Shown here: in pieces, positions 34,673 to 43,436 of the stretch
Layout of the letters: each line of letters opens with the position of its first letter
How positions within the stretch are numbered: position 1 is the first letter of the stretch
NCBI RefSeq assembly: GCF_027531025.1
Contig: NZ_JAPZQX010000003.1
Coordinates: forward strand, 472,190-536,189
DNA: 64,000 bases
From: Novosphingobium sp.
Lineage (GTDB): Bacteria > Pseudomonadota > Alphaproteobacteria > Sphingomonadales > Sphingomonadaceae
Reading direction: 5' to 3'
The notes under the pieces: model-generated
The model's database searches: none
What the model was told of the DNA's origin: nothing
The model's input: only the letters and a program-made list of their open reading frames with translations
Translations under genes and position numbers: made by a program

Positions 34673-35492
34673 ATTCACTTTTACGGGCGCGAAAGGGATT
34701 CCGATCTTTGCAGCGAGCTGGATGCCTGGTGGCGTGCCAGTCGATCACATCGTTCTGGCTCATGGTTATGGCGAACATCTCGGCCGCTATCAGGCTGTGG
34801 CCGATGTGCTGAATGCCGCAGGCTATGCGGTCCATGCACTGGATCATCGCGGGCACGGCAAGTCCGGTGGCCCTCGCGCCGTGATTGACAGTTTCGCCAA
34901 TGCCGATGCCGACCTGGACCAATTGGTCGACCGCGTGTGCAGCGAAGGCGGACTGTCACGGGTCAAGCTGATCGGCCATTCGATGGGCGGCTCGCTGGCG
35001 CTCAATTACGCGCTGAACCATCCGGAGAAGCTGTCGGGCCTGATCCTCTCAGGGCCTGCCATCGGGGGTGGGTTGCCACCGTTCCAGACCAGGCTCCTCG
35101 CCATTATCTCGCGGATCGCACCGCGCCTTGGCATGATCAGGCTCGATGCCGATGCGGTCAGCCGCGAACCGCAAGTGGTGGCGGCATACAAGGCCGATCC
35201 GCTGGTGTTCCATGGCAAGGTTCCGGCCCGCACCGCGCGCGAGATGATGCATGCGGTCACCACCTATCCACCCCGCGTCGGCGCGATGCAGGTGCCATGC
35301 CTGCTGATGCATGGCAGCGCCGATACGCTGGTGCGCGCAGCCGATGCCCAGCCGGTGTTCGATGCGATCGGCAGTCCGGACAAGACCGTGCGGATCTTCG
35401 ACGGGTTATACCATGAGATCTTCAACGAGCCTGAACGGATGGAAGTGCTGAAGATCGTGCGCGACTGGCTGGATGCCCATCCGCCCGCCTAA
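34659..35492 (+). CDS. Alpha/beta hydrolase, monoacylglycerol-lipase-like
   Basis: The 277-residue protein has the lipase-like HGYGEHLGRY oxyanion region and the nucleophile elbow GHSMGG with Ser108. LDHRGHGKS is characteristic of the monoacylglycerol lipase/lysophospholipase group. Asp in LMHGSADTLV and His in GLYHEIFNE complete the triad. It overlaps the HAD-acyltransferase fusion by 14 bases, so the two are translationally linked, which suggests lysophospholipid or acylglycerol turnover. ATGs at 34659 and 34665 are both possible. Confidence 0.9.
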   Translation: MSMIEFTFTGAKGIPIFAASWMPGGVPVDHIVLAHGYGEHLGRYQAVADVLNAAGYAVHALDHRGHGKSGGPRAVIDSFANADADLDQLVDRVCSEGGLSRVKLIGHSMGGSLALNYALNHPEKLSGLILSGPAIGGGLPPFQTRLLAIISRIAPRLGMIRLDADAVSREPQVVAAYKADPLVFHGKVPARTAREMMHAVTTYPPRVGAMQVPCLLMHGSADTLVRAADAQPVFDAIGSPDKTVRIFDGLYHEIFNEPERMEVLKIVRDWLDAHPPA

Positions 35493-35502
35493 CCGCCCCC
35501 CT

Positions 35503-37809
35503 TTAGCCCCCTAGCGCCTCGCGGCACTGCACCTCGATCTGGTCTAGCGCGGCAAGGGTCGCCCGCAGGACCTTCGACCGTCCCTCGCGCCGTGCGGCGA
35601 GGTCTGGGCCGGGTTCTACCAGCTTGACGTTGCTTGCCAGCTGCCAGGCGGTGGCGAACAGCTGGCGCGAAACCGCCTCGGGATTGCGGATGGTCTTTTC
35701 CAGCAGGTACTGCCGCCCCAGGCCATCGGCGGCAGTGAGCACGTCTTTTTCCTGGGCGGCAACATCGACTGGCAGGGTCAGCAACACGTCCAGCACGATG
35801 CGATAGGCCTCAAGGAACGGGCGCAGCGCGGCATGGGCCAGCCCCACGCCGAACAGGCTGTCGAGCACCTCGCGCCCCGATCCGGCTTCGGTCAGCTTGC
35901 GCCGCCAGTCCTGGTCGATCAGGTCCATCTCTGCTGCCAGCCCATCCTCGAAGGCCGGGCGTTCGCGGAAGAAGAATTCGAACTTCAGCGATTCGCGCAG
36001 GGCGAGGGCGGTTTCAAAAAACTGCGCTTCGCGCTTGGCGGGTGGGGCGGAGACTGCGCTCATCGCCGAGACCTCGGCAATCGCCCGTTCCAGCACGAAA
36101 TGGAGCATCGAATTGCGATAGAAGGCCGCGCCGATGTGCTGGCCTTCGGCAATGCCATAGACCGGCACCGGGCCGCCATCGAAGCGGGTGATTACGCCGG
36201 ATTCCATCAGCGTATCCAGCACGGCGTCCAGCGCGGCGGGATCCTCCAGGGCAGCACTGTCAGCCAGCGGCTGTCCCCGCAGCTGGGCATGGCTGACCAG
36301 CATGGCGGCAAAGCGCGCGAGCCGTTCGCGGGGGATCGAGCGGCCGCCCGTGGCGAGCAGGGCAAAGGTAACCAGGGCGATCCCGGTAATCGGAGTGGCC
36401 TGGTTGATCCGCCATGACACGGCGAGCGACAGCTTGTTTAGCGCCAGCTGCGCCTCGGGCGTCTTGCCATCCGAATGCGGATCGGGCGGGCCAAGCGCCT
36501 CACGCATCGACAGCGGCTCCGCCACCCGCAGATAGGCCTTGCCATAGGAGGTGCGCAGGCTGCGCAGATAGCGCAGCATCCAGCCCAGGTTCTCCGGCTT
36601 CTTCTTGCCGCCCTTGGCCTCGTTGGCAAAGTCCTTGGTCTCGTAGACCTGGTCATAGACCAGGGCGACCGGCACCAGCATGATGTCGTCGATCCGGCCC
36701 TGGCGATAGGCATCGACGACATAGGTCAGCAGGCCCAGCTTGGGCGGCAACAGCTTGCCAGTGCGCGAACGGGTGCCTTCCGGGAACCACGAGAGGTTGA
36801 AGCGCCGCTCGATCAGATAGGCGAGGTATTCGCGCAGCACGAAGCGATAGGTCGCGTTCTCGCGAATGTCGCGGCGCAGGAAGATATAGCCAGCGCGGCG
36901 CATGATCGGGCCCATCGGCCAGAACGACATGTTGATGCCCGCGAACAGGCTGGGCAGCGGCAGGCCGTGATCGGCGAGTACGGTGTTGACGATCGGTGCA
37001 TCGACATTGGCCTTGTGCGCCGGCAGGATCAGCGCCGGAAAGCGGGCGAAGACATGGTGTAGGCGCTCAAGCTGATCCGGCTCGACATCAACATTGCCAT
37101 AGGCTTTTTCATAAGCCGCACGAAAGAATCGGAGCATCCCTTCGATTGCAAAGGGATTATGACCGGTGCGCAGTTCTTCCAGATAGCCACGTGCCTCGGC
37201 CAGCAGCTCTGCTTCGCCACGCCCGGTTTCCTCGACCAGTCGCGCCAGACCGGCGGCAAAGCCGGGCGCGGCGATCACGTCGGCCGGTTCGACCCGCGGC
37301 ATCTTGAAGCGCTTGCCGTATAGCGGATATTCGGCCCGCTCGAGGGAGAGTTCGGCCTGACGGGCGACGAAGTCGGCAAAGTCGGTCCCACGCCCGCCGG
37401 TGCGCTGCTTCCACCTTGCCCGCAGCAGACCCAGCGCGGCGGGCTGGGCCACCACCACGCGCCAGCGCGGATCGGCCGCGTCTCGCTCGCGCCGCTTGAT
37501 GCTCTCCGCCGGTTCGCGTGGATCACCCAGACCGAGCAGGGCGCGCCAGCCACTTGGCAGTTCGCCCTTGCGTGGCAGCCAGGCGATCCGCAGCGGTGCC
37601 AGTTCAACCGCATCGTCATCTAGCGACGCGACGAGGCGCGCAACCTCGATCGAAAAGGGTGCGTCGCTGCGCTCGATCGCTACCAGTCGGCCAGCCAGCC
37701 CTGCAGTGTGCCGTTCCAGCAGTTCGCGCTCGGTCTGGCCGCGAAAGAGCGCAAGGAAGATCCGCTGGACCTTGGGTTCCTTGTCGGGGACGGAAGCTGC
37801 GGTCGCCAT
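35503..37809 (-). CDS. plsB: Glycerol-3-phosphate acyltransferase PlsB-like
   Basis: PlsB acylates glycerol 3-phosphate at sn-1, the first step of phospholipid synthesis, at the inner membrane. The 768-residue protein contains the acyltransferase block I HKANVD (His and Asp of HX4D, here in PAHKANVDAP), block III FPEGTRSRTGK and block IV VPVALVYDQVYE. These match the long PlsB family rather than PlsY. It lies two bases downstream of gpsA, which makes its substrate, so the two are a natural operon. Confidence 0.9.
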   Translation of the reverse strand: MATAASVPDKEPKVQRIFLALFRGQTERELLERHTAGLAGRLVAIERSDAPFSIEVARLVASLDDDAVELAPLRIAWLPRKGELPSGWRALLGLGDPREPAESIKRRERDAADPRWRVVVAQPAALGLLRARWKQRTGGRGTDFADFVARQAELSLERAEYPLYGKRFKMPRVEPADVIAAPGFAAGLARLVEETGRGEAELLAEARGYLEELRTGHNPFAIEGMLRFFRAAYEKAYGNVDVEPDQLERLHHVFARFPALILPAHKANVDAPIVNTVLADHGLPLPSLFAGINMSFWPMGPIMRRAGYIFLRRDIRENATYRFVLREYLAYLIERRFNLSWFPEGTRSRTGKLLPPKLGLLTYVVDAYRQGRIDDIMLVPVALVYDQVYETKDFANEAKGGKKKPENLGWMLRYLRSLRTSYGKAYLRVAEPLSMREALGPPDPHSDGKTPEAQLALNKLSLAVSWRINQATPITGIALVTFALLATGGRSIPRERLARFAAMLVSHAQLRGQPLADSAALEDPAALDAVLDTLMESGVITRFDGGPVPVYGIAEGQHIGAAFYRNSMLHFVLERAIAEVSAMSAVSAPPAKREAQFFETALALRESLKFEFFFRERPAFEDGLAAEMDLIDQDWRRKLTEAGSGREVLDSLFGVGLAHAALRPFLEAYRIVLDVLLTLPVDVAAQEKDVLTAADGLGRQYLLEKTIRNPEAVSRQLFATAWQLASNVKLVEPGPDLAARREGRSKVLRATLAALDQIEVQCREALGG

Positions 37810-37811
37810 GG

Positions 37812-38834
37812 TCAGCCCGGCTCCGCTTCGGATCCCGCTGCCGTGCTCAGCAGGCCGCGGAACGCGCTGGTGGCAGGTGCTCCTTCGTGCACGACCGAAT
37901 AGACTTCGCGCACGATTGGCAGTTCGATCCCGCGTTCGCAGGCCATCTGCCAGACCGGGCCGACGCTTTTCACCCCTTCGGCAACCTGGCTCATCCCGGC
38001 CAATACCTGTTCGATCGTCTTGCCCGAGCCAAGCTCAAGCCCGACCGTGCGGTTGCGGCTTTGCGGGCTGGTGCAGGTGGCCAGCAGATCGCCCATCCCC
38101 GCTAGGCCCATCAGCGTTTCCGCACGACCGCCCAAGGCAACGCCCAGTCGCATCATCTCGGCCTGGCTGCGCGTGAGCAGGGCCGAGCGGGTATTGACCC
38201 CGGCACCCAGCGCATCGCCCATGCCAGTGGCGATTGCGAAAATGTTCTTCAGCGCGCCGCCCAGTTCGGCGCCAACCACATCATCATTGGTGTAGACCCG
38301 GAACAGCCCGGTGCGGAACAGCCCCTGCAATTCTCGCACGATCACATCGTCATCCATCGCGATGACGGCGGCAGCGGCAAGGCCCGACATGATTTCCTTG
38401 GCGAGGTTAGGCCCGGTCAGCACGCCCAGCGGATGGCCGGGCAGTTCCTCGCCAATCACCTCGGTCATCCGCTTGCCACTGGAGAGTTCGAAACCTTTGG
38501 CGAGGCTGATGATCGGCACCCAGGGGCGGATGAAGGGGCGGATTGCGGCGGCGGTTTCGCGGGTTACCTGCGATGGCACGCCGAACACGATCACGTCGGC
38601 ACCGCTGACCGCTTCGGCCAGTTCGGTCGTGGCGCGCAGGCTTGGGGTCAGGCGGGCGTCGGGCAGGTAGCGGCGGTTGGTGGAGTGCTGGTTTATCTCC
38701 GCAACCGTATCGGCGCTGCGGGCCCACAGGGTAGTCGGCGCATTGCGCGCCACCAGCGAAGCCACGGTCGTTCCCCAGGAACCGCCGCCCAGCAGGCCAA
38801 CTTTCAACTCGCGCGTCAGACCTTTCTTCCCCAC
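37812..38834 (-). CDS. gpsA: NAD(P)-dependent glycerol-3-phosphate dehydrogenase
   Basis: GpsA reduces dihydroxyacetone phosphate to sn-glycerol 3-phosphate. A GTG at 38834, preceded by GAGAGGGG, gives 340 residues; a longer frame runs into the divergent phosphatase gene. Motifs are the dinucleotide fold VGLLGGGSWGTTVA, GPNLAKEI, the catalytic Lys in GGALKNIFAIATGM and GLAGMGDLLATCTS. It feeds plsB, two bases downstream on the same strand. Confidence 0.96.
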   Translation of the reverse strand: MGKKGLTRELKVGLLGGGSWGTTVASLVARNAPTTLWARSADTVAEINQHSTNRRYLPDARLTPSLRATTELAEAVSGADVIVFGVPSQVTRETAAAIRPFIRPWVPIISLAKGFELSSGKRMTEVIGEELPGHPLGVLTGPNLAKEIMSGLAAAAVIAMDDDVIVRELQGLFRTGLFRVYTNDDVVGAELGGALKNIFAIATGMGDALGAGVNTRSALLTRSQAEMMRLGVALGGRAETLMGLAGMGDLLATCTSPQSRNRTVGLELGSGKTIEQVLAGMSQVAEGVKSVGPVWQMACERGIELPIVREVYSVVHEGAPATSAFRGLLSTAAGSEAEPG

Positions 38835-38932
38835 GCAGCCCCTCTCATAGTGGTTTTTTCGCAGCTTGCGGCAGGAGCGTCCTTTGCGCAAGCGGCTTGC
38901 ATGGGGCGCCGTGGGGTGCCAAGCGATCGGGC

Positions 38933-39712
38933 ATGACCGAAGCCCGCATTCTCCCACTCGAAGGCATTCACAACTTCCGCGATTATGGCGGTTATGAAGG
39001 GCTGGATGGCCGCAAGGTTCGCACCGGCCTGCTCTGGCGGTCGGCCCAGCACGGCGAAGCGACCGATGCCGATCTGGCGGAAGTCCAGCGCCTGGGCCTT
39101 GCCACAGTGATCGACCTGCGCGGGACCAGCGAGCGCGCGGCCAATCCCTGCCGTCGGTCGCCTGGCTTTGCCGCCGAAGTCTTGCACAGCCCAGGTGAGA
39201 CTGCGGGCCTCGCACTCCATGTCGAGGCCGCCGAGGGGGCGCTGACGCGGGAGCAGGCCCGTGCGGCCATGATGCGGCTTTATGAGGGGATTGCTCACCG
39301 CGAGAACCTGGTACCGATGTTGCGGACCTACTTTTCAGCCCTGCAGCGCGGACCGCAGCCCAGCCTCGTCCATTGCGTCGCAGGCAAGGATCGGACCGGC
39401 TTTGCCGTGGCGCTGGCCCAGCATGTGTTGGGCGTGGCGCGCGATGCAATTGTGGCTGATTACCTGCTTACCAATGTGGCCGGGAACATTGAGCGGCGGA
39501 TCGAGCAGGGAGCGGAAACGATCCGGGCCAAGTATGGCCAGATCGACGAAGCCACGATCCGCACCCTGATGGGCGTTGAGGAAGACTATATCGTCACCGC
39601 GCTCGACCGGGCCGAGGCGGCGCACGATTCGCTCGATGCCTACCTCGAAACTGTGCTGGGCGTGGATGCGGCAGCCCGCGAACAGCTGCGGTCGCACTAC
39701 CTCGTCGATTAG
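38933..39712 (+). CDS. Tyrosine-protein phosphatase (dual-specificity-like)
   Basis: The 259-residue protein has the CX5R phosphatase loop HCVAGKDRTG with Cys148, and an N-terminal substrate motif NFRDYGGYEGLDGRKVRTGLLWRSA. This is the bacterial tyrosine phosphatase family related to IphP, whose members act on phosphoprotein or phosphoinositide-like substrates. The ATG at 38933 matches the family start. It converges with the following hydrolase; the two stop codons overlap as TTAG (39709-39712). Confidence 0.9.
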   Translation: MTEARILPLEGIHNFRDYGGYEGLDGRKVRTGLLWRSAQHGEATDADLAEVQRLGLATVIDLRGTSERAANPCRRSPGFAAEVLHSPGETAGLALHVEAAEGALTREQARAAMMRLYEGIAHRENLVPMLRTYFSALQRGPQPSLVHCVAGKDRTGFAVALAQHVLGVARDAIVADYLLTNVAGNIERRIEQGAETIRAKYGQIDEATIRTLMGVEEDYIVTALDRAEAAHDSLDAYLETVLGVDAAAREQLRSHYLVD

Positions 39713-40581
39713 AGGAAGGCCCGGATTTCCGCCATGAACCGGTCGAACTGGTCATGGTGCAGCCAGTGGCCGGCGTTCTCGAACTCGATTACCTTGGGAT
39801 CGTTGTTGAACACCTCGAGCCGGCCGTCCTTTTCCGGGTTCGAGGCCCAGGAATTGGCGCCGTAGAGCAGCAGCATCGGACAGGTGATCGCCGCCCAAAG
39901 CTCCTCGGTGCGCGATTCCGGCACGTCCTCGAACGGCCAGACATTGAGGTAGGGATCGAACTTCCAGCTCCAGGTGCCGTCTTCGTTGCGGCTGGCGCCG
40001 TGGATGGTCAGGTGGCGGGCCTGCTCGTCGGTGAGGAACGAGTTTTCCTCCTTCATCCGGGCATAGGCCGCCTCGATGCTGGGATAGCGGCGGGGGATGC
40101 GGCCGGCGGCGGCGCGGCGCTTGTCGATCCATTCGCGGAAGCGGTTGGCATAGCCCGCCGCCTCGCGCTCGGCGCGGGTCTTGGGCGAGGGACCAAGGCC
40201 TTCGATGTTGACGAAGCGGCGAACCTTTTCGGGGTAAAGCCCGGTGTACCGCGAGGCGACATTGCCGCCCAACGAGTGTGCCACGATGGTCACTTCATCG
40301 TACCCAAGCGTGTGTACCAGCTGCGCAAAGTCGTACACAAAGGCGTTCATCTCGTAATTGCCGTCAGGCGCCCAGGCGCTGTCGCCATGGCCGCGCAGGT
40401 CGGGCGCGATGACATGCCAGTCCTTGGCCAGCTCTTCGGCCACCCAGTCCCACGAGCGGCAGTGATCGCGCCCGCCATGCTGGAGGATCAGCGGCGGGGC
40501 GCCGGGGTTGCCCCAGTCAACATAGTGAAGCCGCAGGCGCTGCGAGATGAAGCTGTTGGAGGTCGGGCCGTGGATCGTCAT
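39709..40581 (-). CDS. Alpha/beta-fold hydrolase
   Basis: The 290-residue protein shows ILQHGGRDHCRSWDWVAEEL, the acid/oxyanion segment DLRGHGDS, and the nucleophile elbow AHSLGG with Ser103. His in ENAGHWLHHD completes the triad. It belongs to the broad haloalkane-dehalogenase/ester hydrolase group; the Ser nucleophile argues against dehalogenase activity. No substrate can be assigned. It converges with the phosphatase gene and is divergent from trxB. Confidence 0.88.
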   Translation of the reverse strand: MTIHGPTSNSFISQRLRLHYVDWGNPGAPPLILQHGGRDHCRSWDWVAEELAKDWHVIAPDLRGHGDSAWAPDGNYEMNAFVYDFAQLVHTLGYDEVTIVAHSLGGNVASRYTGLYPEKVRRFVNIEGLGPSPKTRAEREAAGYANRFREWIDKRRAAAGRIPRRYPSIEAAYARMKEENSFLTDEQARHLTIHGASRNEDGTWSWKFDPYLNVWPFEDVPESRTEELWAAITCPMLLLYGANSWASNPEKDGRLEVFNNDPKVIEFENAGHWLHHDQFDRFMAEIRAFL

Positions 40582-40701
40582 GGCCCATGCCTTTGCTCCG
40601 AACCGAACGGGGCGTCAATCTGTGGGGAAAGGGCCGCGGGCGGGTTTGCATGGGGGCGGGGCGCTCCCTAGATGGGACCAAACCCAATTCAGGACATGAC
40701 G

Positions 40702-41649
40702 ATGGCGACCCATACCACCAAGATGCTGATTATCGGCTCCGGCCCGGCCGGGCTTTCCGCCGCGATCTATGGCGCGCGCGCCGGGATGCAGCCAATCGTG
40801 GTGCAGGGCCTCCAGCCGGGCGGTCAGCTGACCATCACCACCGATGTCGAGAATTACCCCGGCTTCCGCGACGTGATCCAGGGCCCCTGGCTGATGCAGG
40901 AAATGCAGGCCCAGGCCGAACATGTCGGCACCCGGATGCTGTGGGACACGATCACCGAGGTTGACCTGTCAGGCCCGCCGTTCCGCGCGGTCGGGGACAG
41001 CGGCGATATCTATGAAGGCGAAACGCTGGTGATCGCCACCGGGGCCCAGGCCAAGTGGCTGGGCGCGCCCGGCGAACAGGAATTTTCCGGCAAGGGCGTT
41101 TCGGCCTGCGCCACCTGCGACGGGTTCTTCTATCGCGGCAAGAAGGTGGTGGTGATCGGCGGCGGCAATACCGCGGTCGAAGAGGCGCTCTACCTCACCA
41201 ACCATTCGCAGGACGTGACGCTGATCCACCGCCGCGATTCGCTGCGCGCGGAAAAGATCCTGCAGGATCGCCTGTTCGCCCACCCCAACATCAAGGTGCT
41301 GTGGAACAAGGGGGTCGAGCGGTTCGTGGGAGATGGCGGCCTAACCGGCGTCAAACTGAAGGACACGGTGACCGGTGAAACCACGGTCGAACCGGCCGAC
41401 GGGGCCTTTGTGGCGATCGGCCATGCCCCGGCGACCGAACTGTTCAAGGGCAAGCTGGAACTGGATGGCGGCGGCTACATCGTGGTCGAGGCCGGCACGC
41501 CCAAGACCGCGATCCCCGGTGTCTTTGCCTGCGGTGACGTGATGGATCACACCTATCGCCAGGCCGTGACTGCGGCGGGTACCGGCTGCATGGCCGCGCT
41601 CGATGCCGAGCGGTTCCTGGCCGAACGGGAATTCGCCGCGCGCGGTTAA
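40702..41649 (+). CDS. trxB: Thioredoxin-disulfide reductase
   Basis: TrxB transfers electrons from NADPH to thioredoxin through FAD. From the ATG at 40702 (AGGA seven bases upstream) it has 315 residues. It contains the FAD-binding GSGPAGLSAAIYGARAG, the redox-active CATC (Cys136, Cys139), the NADPH motif GGGNTAVEEALYL, and the terminal FACGDVMDHTYRQAVTAAGTG. An ATG six bases earlier is also open. Its stop overlaps that of the exosortase-associated hydrolase 1 gene as TTAA. Confidence 0.96.
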   Translation: MATHTTKMLIIGSGPAGLSAAIYGARAGMQPIVVQGLQPGGQLTITTDVENYPGFRDVIQGPWLMQEMQAQAEHVGTRMLWDTITEVDLSGPPFRAVGDSGDIYEGETLVIATGAQAKWLGAPGEQEFSGKGVSACATCDGFFYRGKKVVVIGGGNTAVEEALYLTNHSQDVTLIHRRDSLRAEKILQDRLFAHPNIKVLWNKGVERFVGDGGLTGVKLKDTVTGETTVEPADGAFVAIGHAPATELFKGKLELDGGGYIVVEAGTPKTAIPGVFACGDVMDHTYRQAVTAAGTGCMAALDAERFLAEREFAARG

Positions 41650-42461
41650 GCGAGGCTGCGCAGCGCCGCGAGGATCTGGCCCTGGAGCCAGATCCGCGCC
41701 TGCGGCTCGACAAAGCTGTGGCTGGCGTCAGGGCACTGGCGCAGGCGCGCGTCACCCTTGTCCCAGTTGGCGAGGAACGCCTGGGCGGTGCGGTCATTCT
41801 GCGCCAGCAGGATCGTTACCGGCCCGCCGAAATCGCCGAGCCCTGCGGCCATCTGCCGGGCGAGGGACGAGGGCGGTGCATCGGTCTTGGTGGCTTCGGC
41901 CAGCGAGGCGGCCATCTGCCCCACCTTCACCTTGCCGGTCAGCAGGCGCCAGAGCGCGCGCGGATCGGTCAGCCGCCTTAGGTAATGGCGGCGCAGGACC
42001 GATGGCGGCATCGGCGTGGGGGCGGGAGTTTCCTCGGCAACCTCGGCTACGGCGGCGGCAGGTTCGAAGGTCCAGGGATTGGCCAGGACCAGCCCGTCCA
42101 GCCCCGCACCGCCCGCCAGCATAAGTGCGCTGGCGGCATCACAATTACCGAAGGCGACGATCCGCTTCAGCGTCGGCACGTGGGCGCGAAAGGCGGCAAT
42201 CGCGGCAGCAATGTCGGGACCGGAAGCGGCAAAACCCGCATTCTCGCCCGCGCTGTCACCCACTCCGCGTCGGTCGAACCTGAAGGCGGGAAAGCCCGCC
42301 AGCGCCACCTTCTCCGCGATCTGCGCCTGGCTGCCCCACGGACCGGAGCGCAACTCGTTGCCGCCCGACACGATCAGCAACCCGGTGCGCCCCGGCGCCG
42401 GATCGAGCGTACCGACCAGCATGGCCCCTTCGCAGTTGAAGGTCACATGACGGCGGCTCAT
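41646..42461 (-). CDS. Exosortase A system-associated hydrolase 1
   Basis: This 271-residue alpha/beta-hydrolase-like protein is the first hydrolase of XrtA loci. The nucleophile elbow reads GNCDAA with Cys107 in place of the usual Ser. RFDRRGVGDSAG and the C-terminal DASHSFVE supply the other expected segments. A thioesterase or acyltransferase role at the carrier protein is plausible. Its start overlaps the end of hydrolase 2 by four bases, making the arm GNAT-ACP-hydrolase 2-hydrolase 1 one transcript. The assignment relies on gene order and family memory, not on a search. Confidence 0.88.
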   Translation of the reverse strand: MSRRHVTFNCEGAMLVGTLDPAPGRTGLLIVSGGNELRSGPWGSQAQIAEKVALAGFPAFRFDRRGVGDSAGENAGFAASGPDIAAAIAAFRAHVPTLKRIVAFGNCDAASALMLAGGAGLDGLVLANPWTFEPAAAVAEVAEETPAPTPMPPSVLRRHYLRRLTDPRALWRLLTGKVKVGQMAASLAEATKTDAPPSSLARQMAAGLGDFGGPVTILLAQNDRTAQAFLANWDKGDARLRQCPDASHSFVEPQARIWLQGQILAALRSLA

Positions 42462-43129
42462 GCTCGTACCGCCATGGTCAGATAAGCGGCCAGGGCATCG
42501 GCCTGGGCCGGGGCATAGTCAGGTTCCGCCCGCAGCCACAGCGGACTGCCGCCAACCACATCCTGCTCGATCTCTGCGAGAGCGGCGGGCGAAGCCGCCT
42601 GCATCTGCTGGACCATGCCCGCGCCCAGCCGATAGCCGGCCAGTTCGATCCCGTGCTCCTGAGCTTCGACCAGCAGGCCTTCGCCGCTTTCCTCGCGCCC
42701 GGCCTCACGGGCCGACAGCACCCGTGCGCGCAGCATGGTGCGCAGCAGGCTGGAACCCTTGACCGGGCCATAGCACCAGCCCGGCAGCCCCGGTGGCACG
42801 ATCAATCCGCCGCCGCGCACGGCCAGCACGTGGCTGGGGCGGAAATGATGAGCGGCAGCGATTGTGGCCGCGGCCCAATCGGCCAGGGTCAGGTGGTTGA
42901 GGTCGGCCGTGCTTTCGTTGGTGCCAGGCAGATCGGGCAGAAAGCTGTCGATCCCGCTGCCATCCAGCCGCCGCATCACCTCGACGCAGAGGTGCCGCAG
43001 CTTGTGCCCTTCATCGAACAGTGCCGGGATAACCAGCAGCCGCACCGCCTGGCCCCGGTCGAACGCCAGCGCATATTCAGACGCGCCGGGATCGGTTGGC
43101 CGGGGGCAGGGGTAGCTGGCTGGGGTCAC
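42458..43129 (-). CDS. Exosortase A system-associated hydrolase 2 (no nucleophile)
   Basis: The 223-residue protein keeps the alpha/beta-hydrolase core (LLVIPALFDEGHKLRHL; DLPGTNES) but the expected elbow GxSxG is RGGGL at residues 105-109, so no Ser, Cys or Asp nucleophile is present. It probably acts as a binding or scaffold protein, perhaps holding the acyl carrier protein or hydrolase 1. It overlaps the carrier-protein gene by four bases and hydrolase 1 by four. This second hydrolase is a regular member of XrtA loci. Confidence 0.87.
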   Translation of the reverse strand: MTPASYPCPRPTDPGASEYALAFDRGQAVRLLVIPALFDEGHKLRHLCVEVMRRLDGSGIDSFLPDLPGTNESTADLNHLTLADWAAATIAAAHHFRPSHVLAVRGGGLIVPPGLPGWCYGPVKGSSLLRTMLRARVLSAREAGREESGEGLLVEAQEHGIELAGYRLGAGMVQQMQAASPAALAEIEQDVVGGSPLWLRAEPDYAPAQADALAAYLTMAVRA

Positions 43130-43389
43130 GCCGCCTCGCGCTTGGCCTCGGCAAAGGCGAGCAGCGCGCCATAGGTTTCGAGCAGCTCGCCATCGACCTC
43201 GTCATCCTCGATCACGATGTCCAGGCGATCTTCCATTTCGGTCAGCAGGCCGGCGACGGCCATTGAATCCAGTTCGGGCAGGTGGCCGAACAGGCCGGTA
43301 TCGGCGGCAAAGCCATCGGCCTGGCCGGGCTTGAGGCCGAGCACGTCGGTCAGGATCTTGCGGAGTTGCTGATCGGTGGTCGAAGGCAT
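43126..43389 (-). CDS. Acyl carrier protein of the XrtA locus
   Basis: This 87-residue carrier protein has the phosphopantetheine attachment Ser42 in LPELDSMAVAGLL, an acidic surface, and the four-helix length of a type II carrier. It lies inside the arm with the GNAT protein and two hydrolases and faces the adenylating ligase across 37 bases, so it is likely to be charged by that ligase rather than to serve fatty acid synthesis. It overlaps hydrolase 2 by four bases. Confidence 0.9.
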   Translation of the reverse strand: MPSTTDQQLRKILTDVLGLKPGQADGFAADTGLFGHLPELDSMAVAGLLTEMEDRLDIVIEDDEVDGELLETYGALLAFAEAKREAA

Positions 43390-43436
43390 CGTCTATTCCT
43401 GCATCGCGGCCCGCAGGCCCCCCTGTCGCGCGGCCT

